Assembly: GCA_964514665.1 (NCBI GenBank)
Contig: CAZESH010000040.1
Coordinates: 1 to 21,691, forward strand
Length of the DNA: 21,691 nucleotides
Direction of reading: 5' to 3'
Source: CAZESH01 sp964514665
Lineage (GTDB): Bacteria; Bacillota; Bacilli; Paenibacillales; KCTC-25726
The stretch's first letter is position 1. Each line of letters starts with the position of its first letter. Positions 7,441-13,666 of this stretch are shown here, in pieces. Both the position numbers and the translations under genes were made by a program. Below the pieces are notes generated by a model that did no database searches, was not told where the DNA came from, and was given only the letters and a program-made list of their open reading frames with translations.

Positions 7441-7563
7441 CGGAGAAGACTTACGTTTCCCCATAAGTTCTTCATCCGGTTTCTCCTCTCCCATGAAGGT
7501 ACCTGCTTTATGCAGGTACCGAAATAAATTCAACCGCAGGAGCTTGTCCTGCGGTTTTTTTTT
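7441..7563 (+). ncRNA. csfG: structured small RNA upstream of rsmD, likely CsfG (ylbH-associated RNA)
   Basis: No convincing protein gene lies here, but the plus strand can form three hairpins in a row. ACTTA/TAAGT (7449-7453 with 7464-7468) closes a loop with CGTTTCCCCA. CTTCAT/ATGAAG (7470-7475 with 7493-7498) closes the pyrimidine-rich loop CCGGTTTCTCCTCTCCC. A perfect 9-bp stem GGTACCTGC/GCAGGTACC lies at 7498-7520. A strong intrinsic terminator ends the RNA. In B. subtilis the sporulation small RNA CsfG lies in the ylbG-ylbH intergenic region, and ylbH is rsmD; position, strand and C-rich loops fit, from memory of that family. The 5' end is a guess, and I could not find a clean sigma-F or sigma-G promoter (GTATA at 7376 with GGGAAAT at 7394 is a weak candidate). 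The loops could pair with ribosome binding sites, which is inference. Confidence 0.55.
7532..7563 (+). terminator. Rho-independent terminator of the small RNA
   Basis: AACCGCAGGA pairs perfectly with TCCTGCGGTT (10 bp) around the loop GCTTG and runs into nine T. There is no plus-strand protein gene upstream to explain it, which supports a plus-strand RNA ending here. Confidence 0.9.
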
Positions 7564-7596
7564 AACATGAGCCCAGGCGGGATTTTAAGGTTCGCG

Positions 7597-7718
7597 TGGT
7601 CAAAAAAAGGCTGACCAACCAAGAAGAGCGGCTTTCACTCCCTTGCTTGGGAGAGATGATGCAATGCCGATAACCTGGCAATCTATAATCCTTGGGTATA
7701 CTTTTTACGCCGCTGCAC
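7597..7718. other. intergenic stretch with nested inverted repeats
   Basis: This gap between the small-RNA terminator and the tatD stop has no gene. AGCGGC (7627-7632) is complementary to GCCGCT (7709-7714). Inside lie CTCCC/GGGAG (7638-7642 with 7649-7653) and TGCC/GGCA near 7674. Upstream TGGTCA/TGACCA closes an A-rich loop. It could be the 3' untranslated part of the tatD transcript or a separate RNA; I do not recognise a known family. Confidence 0.3.
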
Positions 7719-8510
7719 TCACAATGTCAATCGATAAAAGCTCACCGCATTTTCATAGAGTTGGTTGGCTGCCGCTTCTACCGGACACCCTTTGAGCGCG
7801 GCGATTTTTTCAATACTGCGGCGGATCATGCCCGGATGGGTGGTTTGTCCGGAAAACGGGCCTTCAAAGGGCCAGGGGCCATCCGTTTCCACCATCATCA
7901 ATTCCAGCGGATAACGCGCCGCCAATCTCTCAATCTCGGGCTCATAGAGCACGTCCGGGGTAATGGAGATCAGGTAGCCGCTGCGGACCATGCGCCCCAC
8001 CGTGTCGTCACTGCCCTTGAACCAATGGAAATGAGCCCTCTGTACGCCCTTTTCTTCAAGCAGCGTACAAGCCGCATCCGCATCTTCATACACCGCATGC
8101 AGCACCAGCGGTTTGTCTGCTTCCACAGCAAGCGCGGCAAAGCGGGAAAGCAGGCGCAGATAGGGAGTCGAATCAAAGGGCAGTCCCTTCTCTTCGTGGT
8201 CTTTGCGGGTGTAATAGGGCAGTCCCACTTCACCTATGGCCGCCGCTTCCTGCAGATGCTCCCGCAGCCAGCCGAACAGCGCTTCCTCATCATCACTGGT
8301 CGGCGGCGCTTGTTCCGGATGAAAGCCGTAAGCCGGGAAAATCCGCTTATCCACACGCTTCAGCGATTGATTGACGCGGCACGACTGCAGGTTCGTCGAT
8401 ACGGCAATCAACCCCCGCACGCCGTCTTGTTCCATGTCCGCCAACATGCATTCGCGCTCGCCCTGCCCGTACATATCCAGATGAATATGCGCGTCGATGA
8501 TGCCCTTCAT
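7719..8510 (-). CDS. TatD-family metal-dependent hydrolase
   Basis: A 263-residue TIM-barrel amidohydrolase-like protein of the TatD DNase family. Metal-binding features are the N-terminal DAHIHLD (His8, His10), IGEVGLPYY (the bridging Glu), LHAVYED, AHFHWF and the C-terminal VETDGPWPF. Family members are 3'-exonucleases or D-aminoacyl-tRNA deacylases, and the substrate of this subgroup is not known to me. Its ATG overlaps the stop of the upstream ABC ATPase gene by 4 bp, so it is the last, translationally coupled gene of the TPP-riboswitch operon. That placement is unusual for a DNA repair nuclease and hints at a role on a small molecule in thiamine precursor use; this is inference. Confidence 0.88.
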   Translation of the reverse strand: MKGIIDAHIHLDMYGQGERECMLADMEQDGVRGLIAVSTNLQSCRVNQSLKRVDKRIFPAYGFHPEQAPPTSDDEEALFGWLREHLQEAAAIGEVGLPYYTRKDHEEKGLPFDSTPYLRLLSRFAALAVEADKPLVLHAVYEDADAACTLLEEKGVQRAHFHWFKGSDDTVGRMVRSGYLISITPDVLYEPEIERLAARYPLELMMVETDGPWPFEGPFSGQTTHPGMIRRSIEKIAALKGCPVEAAANQLYENAVSFYRLTL

Positions 8511-9313
8511 ATCGCACCTCCATCCTGTGCGTGAAAGGCTTGCGGCGCGGAAGCCATTTGATCTCTCATCAGCGTGTAAATTTCGCCCCGAAGCTCGACA
8601 AACCGCGAACCCGTCAGCACCTCTTCACTGCGCGGCCGGGCAAACGGCACCTCGATCTCCCGCAGCACCCGCGTCGGCTTGTCGGAGAACACGTAGATGC
8701 GATCGGACAGGAACAGCGCTTCCTCAATGCTGTGGGTAACAAAAAGAACCGTACGCCGATTGCGCTCCCAGATCTGCAGCAGCCATTTCTGCATCCCGAT
8801 GCGGGTCAGCGCGTCCAAGGCGCCGAACGGCTCGTCCAGACACATGACCTCCTGCGGGCTTAACAATGCGCGCAAAAAGGCGACCCGCTGCTGCATGCCT
8901 CCGGAGAGCATGTAAGGATAAGCCCGCTCATAGCCATCCAAGCCGACGAGCTTCAGCCATTCCCGGGCCTTCTCCAACGCCTGCTTTTGCGGAATTCCGG
9001 CAACCTCCATGGCCAAAATCACATTCTTCTCCACGGTTCGCCATGGGAAAAGCGCAGGGGTTTGCGGCATATAGCTGATCAGCCCCTTTTGCCCGGTAAC
9101 CTCCCGGCCGTCAAGCAGGATGCTTCCCGAGGCAGGCTCAATCAATCCGCCTATAATATGAAACAATGTGCTTTTTCCGCTTCCCGACGGTCCGATCACG
9201 GATACGAATTCTCCTTCATGAATATGAAGCGACAAGCCGTCCAGTATGCGCTCTTCTGTTGTTCCGCGAGTATAGGATTTGCCGATTCGGTCCACGACCA
9301 GTTTTTTGTTCAC
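8507..9313 (-). CDS. thiZ: ABC transporter ATPase for a thiamine precursor (ThiZ-like)
   Basis: The cytoplasmic ATPase of the importer. From the chosen start the protein is 268 residues, normal for the nitrate/sulfonate/taurine class. Walker A is GPSGSGKST, the Q-loop is in YMPQTPALFPW, the signature is LSGGMQQR, Walker B is VMCLDEPFGALD, and the switch His is in VTHSIEEA. A longer open frame exists, but its extra 62 residues are only the antisense of the permease's 3' end. The GTG giving VNKKLVVDRIGKSY overlaps the permease stop (GTGA) and has AAGGGG eight bases upstream, so that start is preferred. The final ATGA overlap couples it to tatD. Confidence 0.93.
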   Translation of the reverse strand: MNKKLVVDRIGKSYTRGTTEERILDGLSLHIHEGEFVSVIGPSGSGKSTLFHIIGGLIEPASGSILLDGREVTGQKGLISYMPQTPALFPWRTVEKNVILAMEVAGIPQKQALEKAREWLKLVGLDGYERAYPYMLSGGMQQRVAFLRALLSPQEVMCLDEPFGALDALTRIGMQKWLLQIWERNRRTVLFVTHSIEEALFLSDRIYVFSDKPTRVLREIEVPFARPRSEEVLTGSRFVELRGEIYTLMRDQMASAPQAFHAQDGGAI

Positions 9314-10092
9314 GGCTTCGGCCCCTTTCCGCCCTCGGGCTGCCAACGGATCAGCCAATTTTCCAGCACCAGGATCAAGCCGAATAACAGCAAGCTCAAG
9401 CCTACAATCACGGCAATCGCCACGAACACCCGATCCGTGCGGAATGCCGATTTCTGCAGCATCATGAATACGCCGAGTCCGTGCTTGGCTCCCGTCCATT
9501 CGGAAATGACCGCCCCCATCACACTGTAGGTAGCCGATATTTTCAGACCTGAGAACAAATATGGCAGCGAATAGGGCAGCTCCAGCTTGCGGAAAATTAG
9601 TCCGCGACCGGCCCCGATCATCCGCATGTAATTCATTTTGTCGGGATCGGTCTGCTCAAGCCCTTGCATCATGGCCACGGTGACCGGAAAAAAACAGACC
9701 AGCGTAATCACGATCAGCTTCGGCAGCAAGCCGAAGCCGAACCAAATCGCAAGCAGCGGGGCCAATACGATCAAAGGGATATTCTGCGTCAAAATCAACA
9801 AAGGATAGAATCCGCTCTTTAACGCAGGAAAGACGGCGTGAAGAAGCATCGCCGCCGCCATTCCGCCGATTGTCCCGATGATGAAGCCGATTATCGTGAT
9901 TTTGGCCGTTGCCGCAGTATGCACCATAATCCGCGGCAAAATACTCCAGCCTTCGCTTACAATTTGCAGAGGAGAAGGCAGCAGCCATTTGGGAACGGCC
10001 GCCAGCATCACATAGCCCTGCCAAACCGCCAGCACGGCAGCGACCACCAACAGCGGCGGCGCCGCCTTCTTCATCGCCTGTGGCAGACGCAT
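9310..10092 (-). CDS. thiX: ABC transporter permease for a thiamine precursor (ThiX-like)
   Basis: The 260-residue integral membrane subunit has about six hydrophobic segments and the permease EAA-type loop around GLEQTDPDKMNYMRMIGAGR to ELPYSLPYLFSGLKIS, typical of the SsuC/TauC/ThiX class. The start ATG comes one base after the stop of the upstream MTH1187-family gene, with GGAAAAG about ten bases before it; a second ATG six codons in is possible but has a poorer site. Its stop overlaps the ATPase start. Substrate specificity is assigned from the riboswitch and the binding protein, not from this sequence. Confidence 0.92.
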   Translation of the reverse strand: MRLPQAMKKAAPPLLVVAAVLAVWQGYVMLAAVPKWLLPSPLQIVSEGWSILPRIMVHTAATAKITIIGFIIGTIGGMAAAMLLHAVFPALKSGFYPLLILTQNIPLIVLAPLLAIWFGFGLLPKLIVITLVCFFPVTVAMMQGLEQTDPDKMNYMRMIGAGRGLIFRKLELPYSLPYLFSGLKISATYSVMGAVISEWTGAKHGLGVFMMLQKSAFRTDRVFVAIAVIVGLSLLLFGLILVLENWLIRWQPEGGKGPKP

Positions 10093-10093
10093 G

Positions 10094-10384
10094 TCAATCG
10101 TACTTTTCCGTCAGTTTGGCCATGGAGGCACCGGACGGATTGTAATAGATTTTCACCTGCGAAATGACATTGGGACAGCCCATCGCGATCATTTCGTCAT
10201 TCATCCTTTGCACGATTTGCATAAGCTGCGCCAAATCACCCTCCATCGTCGTTTCCAAAGGACCAACGCGGTAGGGTACGCCAGACTCGTGAATAACCGC
10301 GATTGCGCGATCGACATAAGGAATGATGTCCTCGTTGTTTTTCGTCTTCGGTAAAATTTGTATGCTCAGCAAAGCGTTGGCCAT
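10094..10384 (-). CDS. thiamine-binding protein, MTH1187/YqgV family
   Basis: A 96-residue cytoplasmic protein beginning MANALLSIQILPKTKNNEDI, with VDRAIAVIHESGVPYRVGPLETTMEGD in the middle. This is the MTH1187/YkoF-type ferredoxin-like fold, whose YkoF members bind thiamine or HMP. Here it is a single domain, not the double-domain YkoF. The start is set by AAAGGAGAGG just upstream. It lies between the binding-protein gene and the permease gene, so it is probably a cytosolic ligand carrier or sensor for the transporter; that role is inference. Confidence 0.88.
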   Translation of the reverse strand: MANALLSIQILPKTKNNEDIIPYVDRAIAVIHESGVPYRVGPLETTMEGDLAQLMQIVQRMNDEMIAMGCPNVISQVKIYYNPSGASMAKLTEKYD

Positions 10385-10426
10385 TGAATTCCTCTCCTTT
10401 TAATCAGTCGGGCAAATGCGCCGGAT

Positions 10427-11494
10427 TTAAGGTTTTGGCAAAAAATCGTTGGTGAATGCCGCTTTGGCGTCAAGCGGTTTTTCCAGCAGCTTGTGATCGA
10501 GCATCCACTGTGCGTAGTTCTCCCACACTTCCTGCTTTTGCAAGCCCCACTGCGCGGCGTCGTCGCGATATTTCGGGCTCAGCCATTTTTGGCTGGCGAT
10601 CACCAGGTTCTTGTCAAGATCGGGCGCCGCTTTAATCAGGATATCAGCCGCATCCTGGGGATGATCGATCGCAAACTGATAACCCTGCGAAGTCGCTGCC
10701 ATGAAGGCTTTGACGATTTCCGGCTTGTCTGCAATCATCTTTTCGCCCGTGATCAGCACCGGCGTGTAATAATCCAATTTTTTGGAATAATCGGTTAAGT
10801 AGACCATATTGATCGGCACCTTGCGAAGCTCTGCTTCGATCCCGGTCCAGCCGTAATAAATCCAGGAAAAATCGATATCCTTCTTGACCGCGGTAAAAAA
10901 GTCGGCATCGCCGATATTGATGATGCTCACCTTGTTCACATCCGCATGCTGCGTCTGCATCAGCGAATCAATCACGGCTTTTTCTGCGGGAGAGCCCCAA
11001 CCGCCATAGGTTTTGCCTTCAAAATCCTTGGGGGTTTTAATATTTTTCGCCTGCATGGATGCAAATCCCGAGGTGTTATGCTGAATCACGGCGGCGATGG
11101 AAACGATCGGCACACCCTGAATCCGCGCCAGCGTCACGCCCTCCTGATAGCTGACGCCAAATGCCGCATTGCCGGAAGCGACCATCTGGTCCGCGCCGCT
11201 TTCACCGGGCTGGATAATCTCGACATCGAGTCCCTGCTCTTCATAATAGCCTTTTTCTTTGGCCACATAAAGTCCTGTATGATTCGTGTTCGGCGTCCAA
11301 TCGAGCACTACCTTGACCGGGGTCAAAGGCCGCTTCGTCGGCTGCTCTGCAGCTTCCTGCTGCGGTGCGGCGCTCGGGGCGGGGGAAACGGCAGCGTTAT
11401 CTGATCTGTCCTTTTTTCCGCATCCTGCCGTCACAAACAGCAGCATTGCCGCCAGTATCAGTGCCGTAGGCTTGATCCATATTCTGTTTCTCAT
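10427..11494 (-). CDS. thiY: HMP/thiamine-precursor-binding lipoprotein (ThiY-like)
   Basis: The extracellular substrate-binding subunit, 355 residues. A signal peptide with a hydrophobic core at about residues 8-22 ends in the lipobox VTAGC, giving a lipidated Cys25. A Ser/Pro/Ala/Gln-rich linker follows to about residue 55. The mature part is the NMT1/THI5-like type II binding fold: VKVVLDWTPNTNHTGLYVAKEKGYY, then PGESGADQMVASGNAAFGVSY. The DWTPNTNH segment is typical of proteins binding the pyrimidine HMP or its formylamino form. GGAGGG lies about nine bases ahead of the ATG. It is the first gene behind the TPP riboswitch, so it should be switched off when thiamine pyrophosphate is plentiful. 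Confidence 0.93.
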   Translation of the reverse strand: MRNRIWIKPTALILAAMLLFVTAGCGKKDRSDNAAVSPAPSAAPQQEAAEQPTKRPLTPVKVVLDWTPNTNHTGLYVAKEKGYYEEQGLDVEIIQPGESGADQMVASGNAAFGVSYQEGVTLARIQGVPIVSIAAVIQHNTSGFASMQAKNIKTPKDFEGKTYGGWGSPAEKAVIDSLMQTQHADVNKVSIINIGDADFFTAVKKDIDFSWIYYGWTGIEAELRKVPINMVYLTDYSKKLDYYTPVLITGEKMIADKPEIVKAFMAATSQGYQFAIDHPQDAADILIKAAPDLDKNLVIASQKWLSPKYRDDAAQWGLQKQEVWENYAQWMLDHKLLEKPLDAKAAFTNDFLPKP

Positions 11495-11529
11495 CTCTTT
11501 TTTCCCTCCGAATAGGTTTGGCTCATAAC

Positions 11530-11560
11530 AAAAGAAAAACGCCTCCTCATCCGGAAGCGT
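11530..11560 (-). terminator. riboswitch-controlled terminator ahead of thiY
   Basis: On the minus strand ACGCTTCC pairs with GGAGGCGT (8 bp, one G-U) around GGATGA and runs into TTTTTCTTTT. It lies between the TPP aptamer and the thiY ribosome binding site, as expected of a transcription-terminating expression platform. Confidence 0.85.
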
Positions 11561-11593
11561 GTCATTGACAAAAGCTCATGCAAAATTGCAGGC

Positions 11594-11692
11594 ATTTACC
11601 TACGCTGGCATTATCCAGATCAGGTTCAAGGGTCAGTATCTTGAGGGATACAATCTCAGCCGGCCATATTCCAGCACCCCGTCGTGTATTCA
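11594..11692 (-). promoter_or_regulatory. TPP riboswitch (THI element)
   Basis: On the minus strand the conserved blocks appear in the right order: GGGGTGC, then CTGAGAT for the pyrimidine-sensing helix, then ACCCTTGAACCTGATCTGG, then ATAATGCCAGCGTAGG. The variable P3 hairpin (around ATCCCTCAAGATACTG) is short. TPP binding should favour the downstream terminator and shut off the five-gene transport operon. Confidence 0.97.
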
Positions 11693-11709
11693 ATTGTTAT
11701 GTCAACAGT

Positions 11710-11737
11710 ATTATATCAAATCACCTGTCAATGTCCA
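11710..11737 (-). promoter_or_regulatory. sigma-A promoter of the thiamine transport operon
   Basis: On the minus strand the -35 box is TGGACA (5/6) at 11732-11737, the spacer 16 bp, and the -10 box a perfect TATAAT at 11710-11715. Transcription would begin just ahead of the TPP aptamer. The promoter fits in the gap directly after the amidase stop. Confidence 0.75.
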
Positions 11738-11745
11738 TCCCTTTT

Positions 11746-13224
11746 TCATTGTGCCAATGCGGGCGGCACGCGCAGGCGCGAGGTCTGCTCATAGGCATAA
11801 GCAAACCGCAGCAGCTGCGGCTCGCTGAAAGCGCCGGCACAAAAAGCAACGCCGAATGGTCCCTGTTCGGTATATCCGGCCGGAACCGCGACTGACGGAT
11901 AACCGGCGCGTGCGGCAATATCCGAGCCCCGTTCCCCTGGAAACAGCAGCGCATCCAAGCCGTATTCGTGAAGAGCAAAGTCGATTCCCTGCTTTTGCGA
12001 GAGCTCGAGATCCCGCTTTCTGCTCTCCAGATATTGCTCCTCTTTCAACGTTCCGCCAGTGCGGTCAGCCTTCTCCAGCAGCGTCTGCCCGAATTTGAGC
12101 ATGCGCTCTGCCTGGCTGCGGTTATATGTGATCAATTCAGACAGCGAGTGCACCGGAACCAGCGGTCCGAGGCGGGACAGGTAGCCGTTCAAATCATGCT
12201 TGAATTCATACAGCAGCACGTTGAAATCCTCCCAATCCTCTCCCGCGGAAGGAAGCATGACCGGATCGATCACCACTGCCCCTGCTTGACGGACGGCATT
12301 GATCGCATTTTCCATCAGCCGCAGCTCCGCTTTCTCCAGTCTGCGGTAATATTCTCTGGGAACGCCGATGCGCGCGCCTTGCAGACCAGACGCTTCAAGA
12401 AACGGGGTATAGTCCCGAAATGCTTTTCCCTCACTTGCAAGCGTAGCCGGGTCCCGCTCATCCACTCCGCTCATTGCTCCCAATAAAATCGCCGCGTCCC
12501 GCACCGTCCTTGCCATCGGACCCGCCGTGTCCTGGCTGTGGGAAATCGGGATGATGCCGGAACGGCTGATCAGACCCACCGTCGGTTTAATGCCTACAAT
12601 CGAATTCTGCTTGACCGGACTGAGAATCGAACCGGACGTTTCCGTGCCTACCGCAAGCGCCGTTAAATTCGCCGCAACCGCAGCTGCCGAGCCCGAGCTT
12701 GAACCACCGACGAAAAACTTCCCCGGTCCGTACGGATTTAACGTCTGGCCGCCTCTCGAGCTGTATCCGGAGGGCATATTGTCTGTCATAAAGTTGGCCC
12801 ACTCCGTCATATTGGCCTTGCCAAGCAGGATGGCGCCGGATTCGCGCAGCCTTTTGACGAGAAAGGCGTCCTCGGCCGCAAACGACTCGGCCAATGCCAG
12901 CGATCCGGCGCTCGTATGCATGCGGTCGTACGTATCGATATTGTCCTTCAGCAGTACCGGAATGCCATGCAGCGGCCCGCGGACGCTTCCCTCCCTGCGC
13001 TCCGCATCGCGCTCGTCCGCGGCGCGTTCGATATCGGGATTAAGTTCAAGCACTGAACGCAGCTCCGGCCCTTTCCAGTCCAAATTAAAAATACGGTCTA
13101 TGTACCAGCTCACCAAATCCCGCGAGGTGACCTCGGCCGATTCCAATTTGGCCTGCATCAGATCAACCGTTGTTTCGACCATCCATTTCATTTTACCTTT
13201 AACCTCCCAGCTTCCTCTGCTCAT
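11746..13224 (-). CDS. amidase signature (GatA-like) family amidase
   Basis: A 492-residue amidase with the Ser-cisSer-Lys triad: Lys in GIPVLLKDNIDTYD, the Ser-rich GGSSSGSAAAVAANLTALAVG, and the nucleophile in GTETSGSI. It lacks the gatC and gatB neighbours expected of a tRNA amidotransferase, so a stand-alone amide hydrolase of unknown substrate is more likely. The start chosen (MSRGSWEVKGKMKWM) has GGAGGG six bases upstream; a start 11 codons later, behind GGGAGG, is the alternative. It reads toward the thiamine operon but lies upstream of that operon's own promoter and riboswitch, so nothing here ties it to thiamine. Its promoter region carries an inverted repeat. Confidence 0.92.
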   Translation of the reverse strand: MSRGSWEVKGKMKWMVETTVDLMQAKLESAEVTSRDLVSWYIDRIFNLDWKGPELRSVLELNPDIERAADERDAERREGSVRGPLHGIPVLLKDNIDTYDRMHTSAGSLALAESFAAEDAFLVKRLRESGAILLGKANMTEWANFMTDNMPSGYSSRGGQTLNPYGPGKFFVGGSSSGSAAAVAANLTALAVGTETSGSILSPVKQNSIVGIKPTVGLISRSGIIPISHSQDTAGPMARTVRDAAILLGAMSGVDERDPATLASEGKAFRDYTPFLEASGLQGARIGVPREYYRRLEKAELRLMENAINAVRQAGAVVIDPVMLPSAGEDWEDFNVLLYEFKHDLNGYLSRLGPLVPVHSLSELITYNRSQAERMLKFGQTLLEKADRTGGTLKEEQYLESRKRDLELSQKQGIDFALHEYGLDALLFPGERGSDIAARAGYPSVAVPAGYTEQGPFGVAFCAGAFSEPQLLRFAYAYEQTSRLRVPPALAQ

Positions 13225-13269
13225 GCATATCCCTCCGGGATGCCCGGATTTCACTGCCGATGCAAAAAG

Positions 13270-13293
13270 AATTCAGTTTTATTTAACTGAATT
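13270..13293. repeat. perfect inverted repeat over the amidase -10 box, possible operator
   Basis: AATTCAGTT and AACTGAATT are perfect 9-bp arms separated by six bases (TTATTT). The repeat is AT-rich, has no T-run after it on either strand, and overlaps the candidate amidase -10, so an operator is likelier than a terminator. The regulator is not identifiable from this window. Confidence 0.5.
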
Positions 13294-13309
13294 AATCATT
13301 AATTGTCAG
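13281..13309 (-). promoter_or_regulatory. candidate proximal promoter of the amidase gene
   Basis: On the minus strand CTGACA (5/6) at 13304-13309 and TTAAAT (4/6) at 13281-13286 are 17 bp apart. The -10 box lies inside a 9-bp inverted repeat, which would suit control by a repressor. Confidence 0.45.
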
Positions 13310-13362
13310 GTTTGCGTGTCCCCGCTGCATTTCTTTCCGATTGGAATAATCCCCGTCTTCAA
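13306..13362 (-). CDS. possible 18-residue leader peptide upstream of the amidase
   Basis: A TTG-initiated frame would encode MKTGIIPIGKKCSGDTQT. A very good ribosome binding site, AAAAGGAGG, ends eight bases before the TTG, and I see no gene that would otherwise need it. The stop codon lies in the -35 box of the candidate proximal amidase promoter, so it would be made from the more distal, Fur-box-like promoter. The peptide has one Cys and no membrane segment. It may be a regulatory leader, a tiny protein, or chance. No function is claimed. Confidence 0.35.
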   Translation of the reverse strand: MKTGIIPIGKKCSGDTQT

Positions 13363-13399
13363 ACGCGGACCCTCCTTTTCAAAAACAAGCTTTTTTCTT

Positions 13400-13428
13400 A
13401 TTGTACCTTTTTTTTCCAACCATAACAA
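13400..13428 (-). promoter_or_regulatory. candidate distal promoter reading toward the leader ORF and amidase
   Basis: On the minus strand TTGTTA (4/6) at 13423-13428 and TACAAT (5/6) at 13400-13405 are 17 bp apart. The -35 box lies inside the Fur-box-like palindrome. It is back to back with the polymerase promoter on the plus strand. Confidence 0.45.
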
Positions 13429-13437
13429 TCATTATCA
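13423..13437. promoter_or_regulatory. Fur-box-like 7-1-7 palindrome
   Basis: On the minus strand TGATAATGATTGTTA matches the Bacillus Fur core TGATAATNATTATCA at 12 of 14 specified positions, with a perfect left arm. It covers the -35 box of the distal amidase-side promoter. Zur or PerR, which use related sites, cannot be excluded. Confidence 0.4.
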
Positions 13438-13463
13438 TTTCGCGTTTTTTCTTTATTTCCCAG

Positions 13464-13493
13464 TTGAATAGAAACGCACATTCGCATTATAAT
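13464..13493 (+). promoter_or_regulatory. sigma-A promoter of the polymerase-yolD cassette
   Basis: TTGAAT (4/6) at 13464-13469 and a perfect TATAAT at 13488-13493 are 18 bp apart. Transcription would start near 13500, leaving a rather long 5' untranslated stretch of about 165 bases before the polymerase start codon. The LexA box follows at once. Confidence 0.65.
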
Positions 13494-13506
13494 AAAAATC
13501 AACAAA

Positions 13507-13520
13507 GGAACATACGTTCT
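13507..13520 (+). promoter_or_regulatory. LexA (DinR) SOS box
   Basis: GGAACATACGTTCT contains GAAC-N4-GTTC and fits the Bacillus consensus CGAACRNRYGTTYC except at the first and last bases. It lies just after the expected transcription start of a Y-family polymerase gene, a functionally fitting target for SOS repression. Confidence 0.8.
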
Positions 13521-13666
13521 TGTTTTTTGACCCCCATTCGGTATGCAGAGCACCCGAAGCATCATGGCATTTCGGTAAATAACGTCCTCCTCTGTCCACC
13601 GGGACTCGTCCCTTTTCCTAAAGATATGTGATAGTCGGGACGTATATTCGTGTAGAGGTGTTAACC

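Noticed and set aside
7284..7475. Minus-strand 63-codon ORF whose stop overlaps the rsmD TTG and which has a GAGAGGAG site
   Set aside because: The apparent ribosome binding site is just the complement of the pyrimidine-rich loop of the plus-strand small RNA. The peptide is Phe/Arg/Cys-rich without any family features, and the candidate rsmD promoter lies inside it.
7342..7527. Plus-strand 61-codon ORF running into the small-RNA terminator region
   Set aside because: No ribosome binding site at its ATG, a very basic composition unlike real proteins, and its second half is made of RNA hairpin arms.
7692..8534. 280-codon plus-strand ORF opposite tatD
   Set aside because: Antisense shadow of the TatD gene; no start signal and no domain.
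11746..13224. Amidase as a thiamine-salvage deformylase belonging to the thiamine operon
   Set aside because: It lies upstream of the operon's own promoter and TPP aptamer, so the riboswitch cannot control it, and amidase-signature enzymes are unrelated to the known salvage deformylase YlmB.
12527..13471. 314-codon plus-strand ORF opposite the amidase and its promoter region
   Set aside because: Antisense of the amidase, Ser/Pro-rich low-information translation, and it crosses promoter elements used by real genes.
13601..13616. GGGACTCGTCCC followed by TTTT as a terminator or attenuator ahead of the polymerase gene
   Set aside because: The stem is only four to five bases with a very tight loop and a short T-run, too weak to call.
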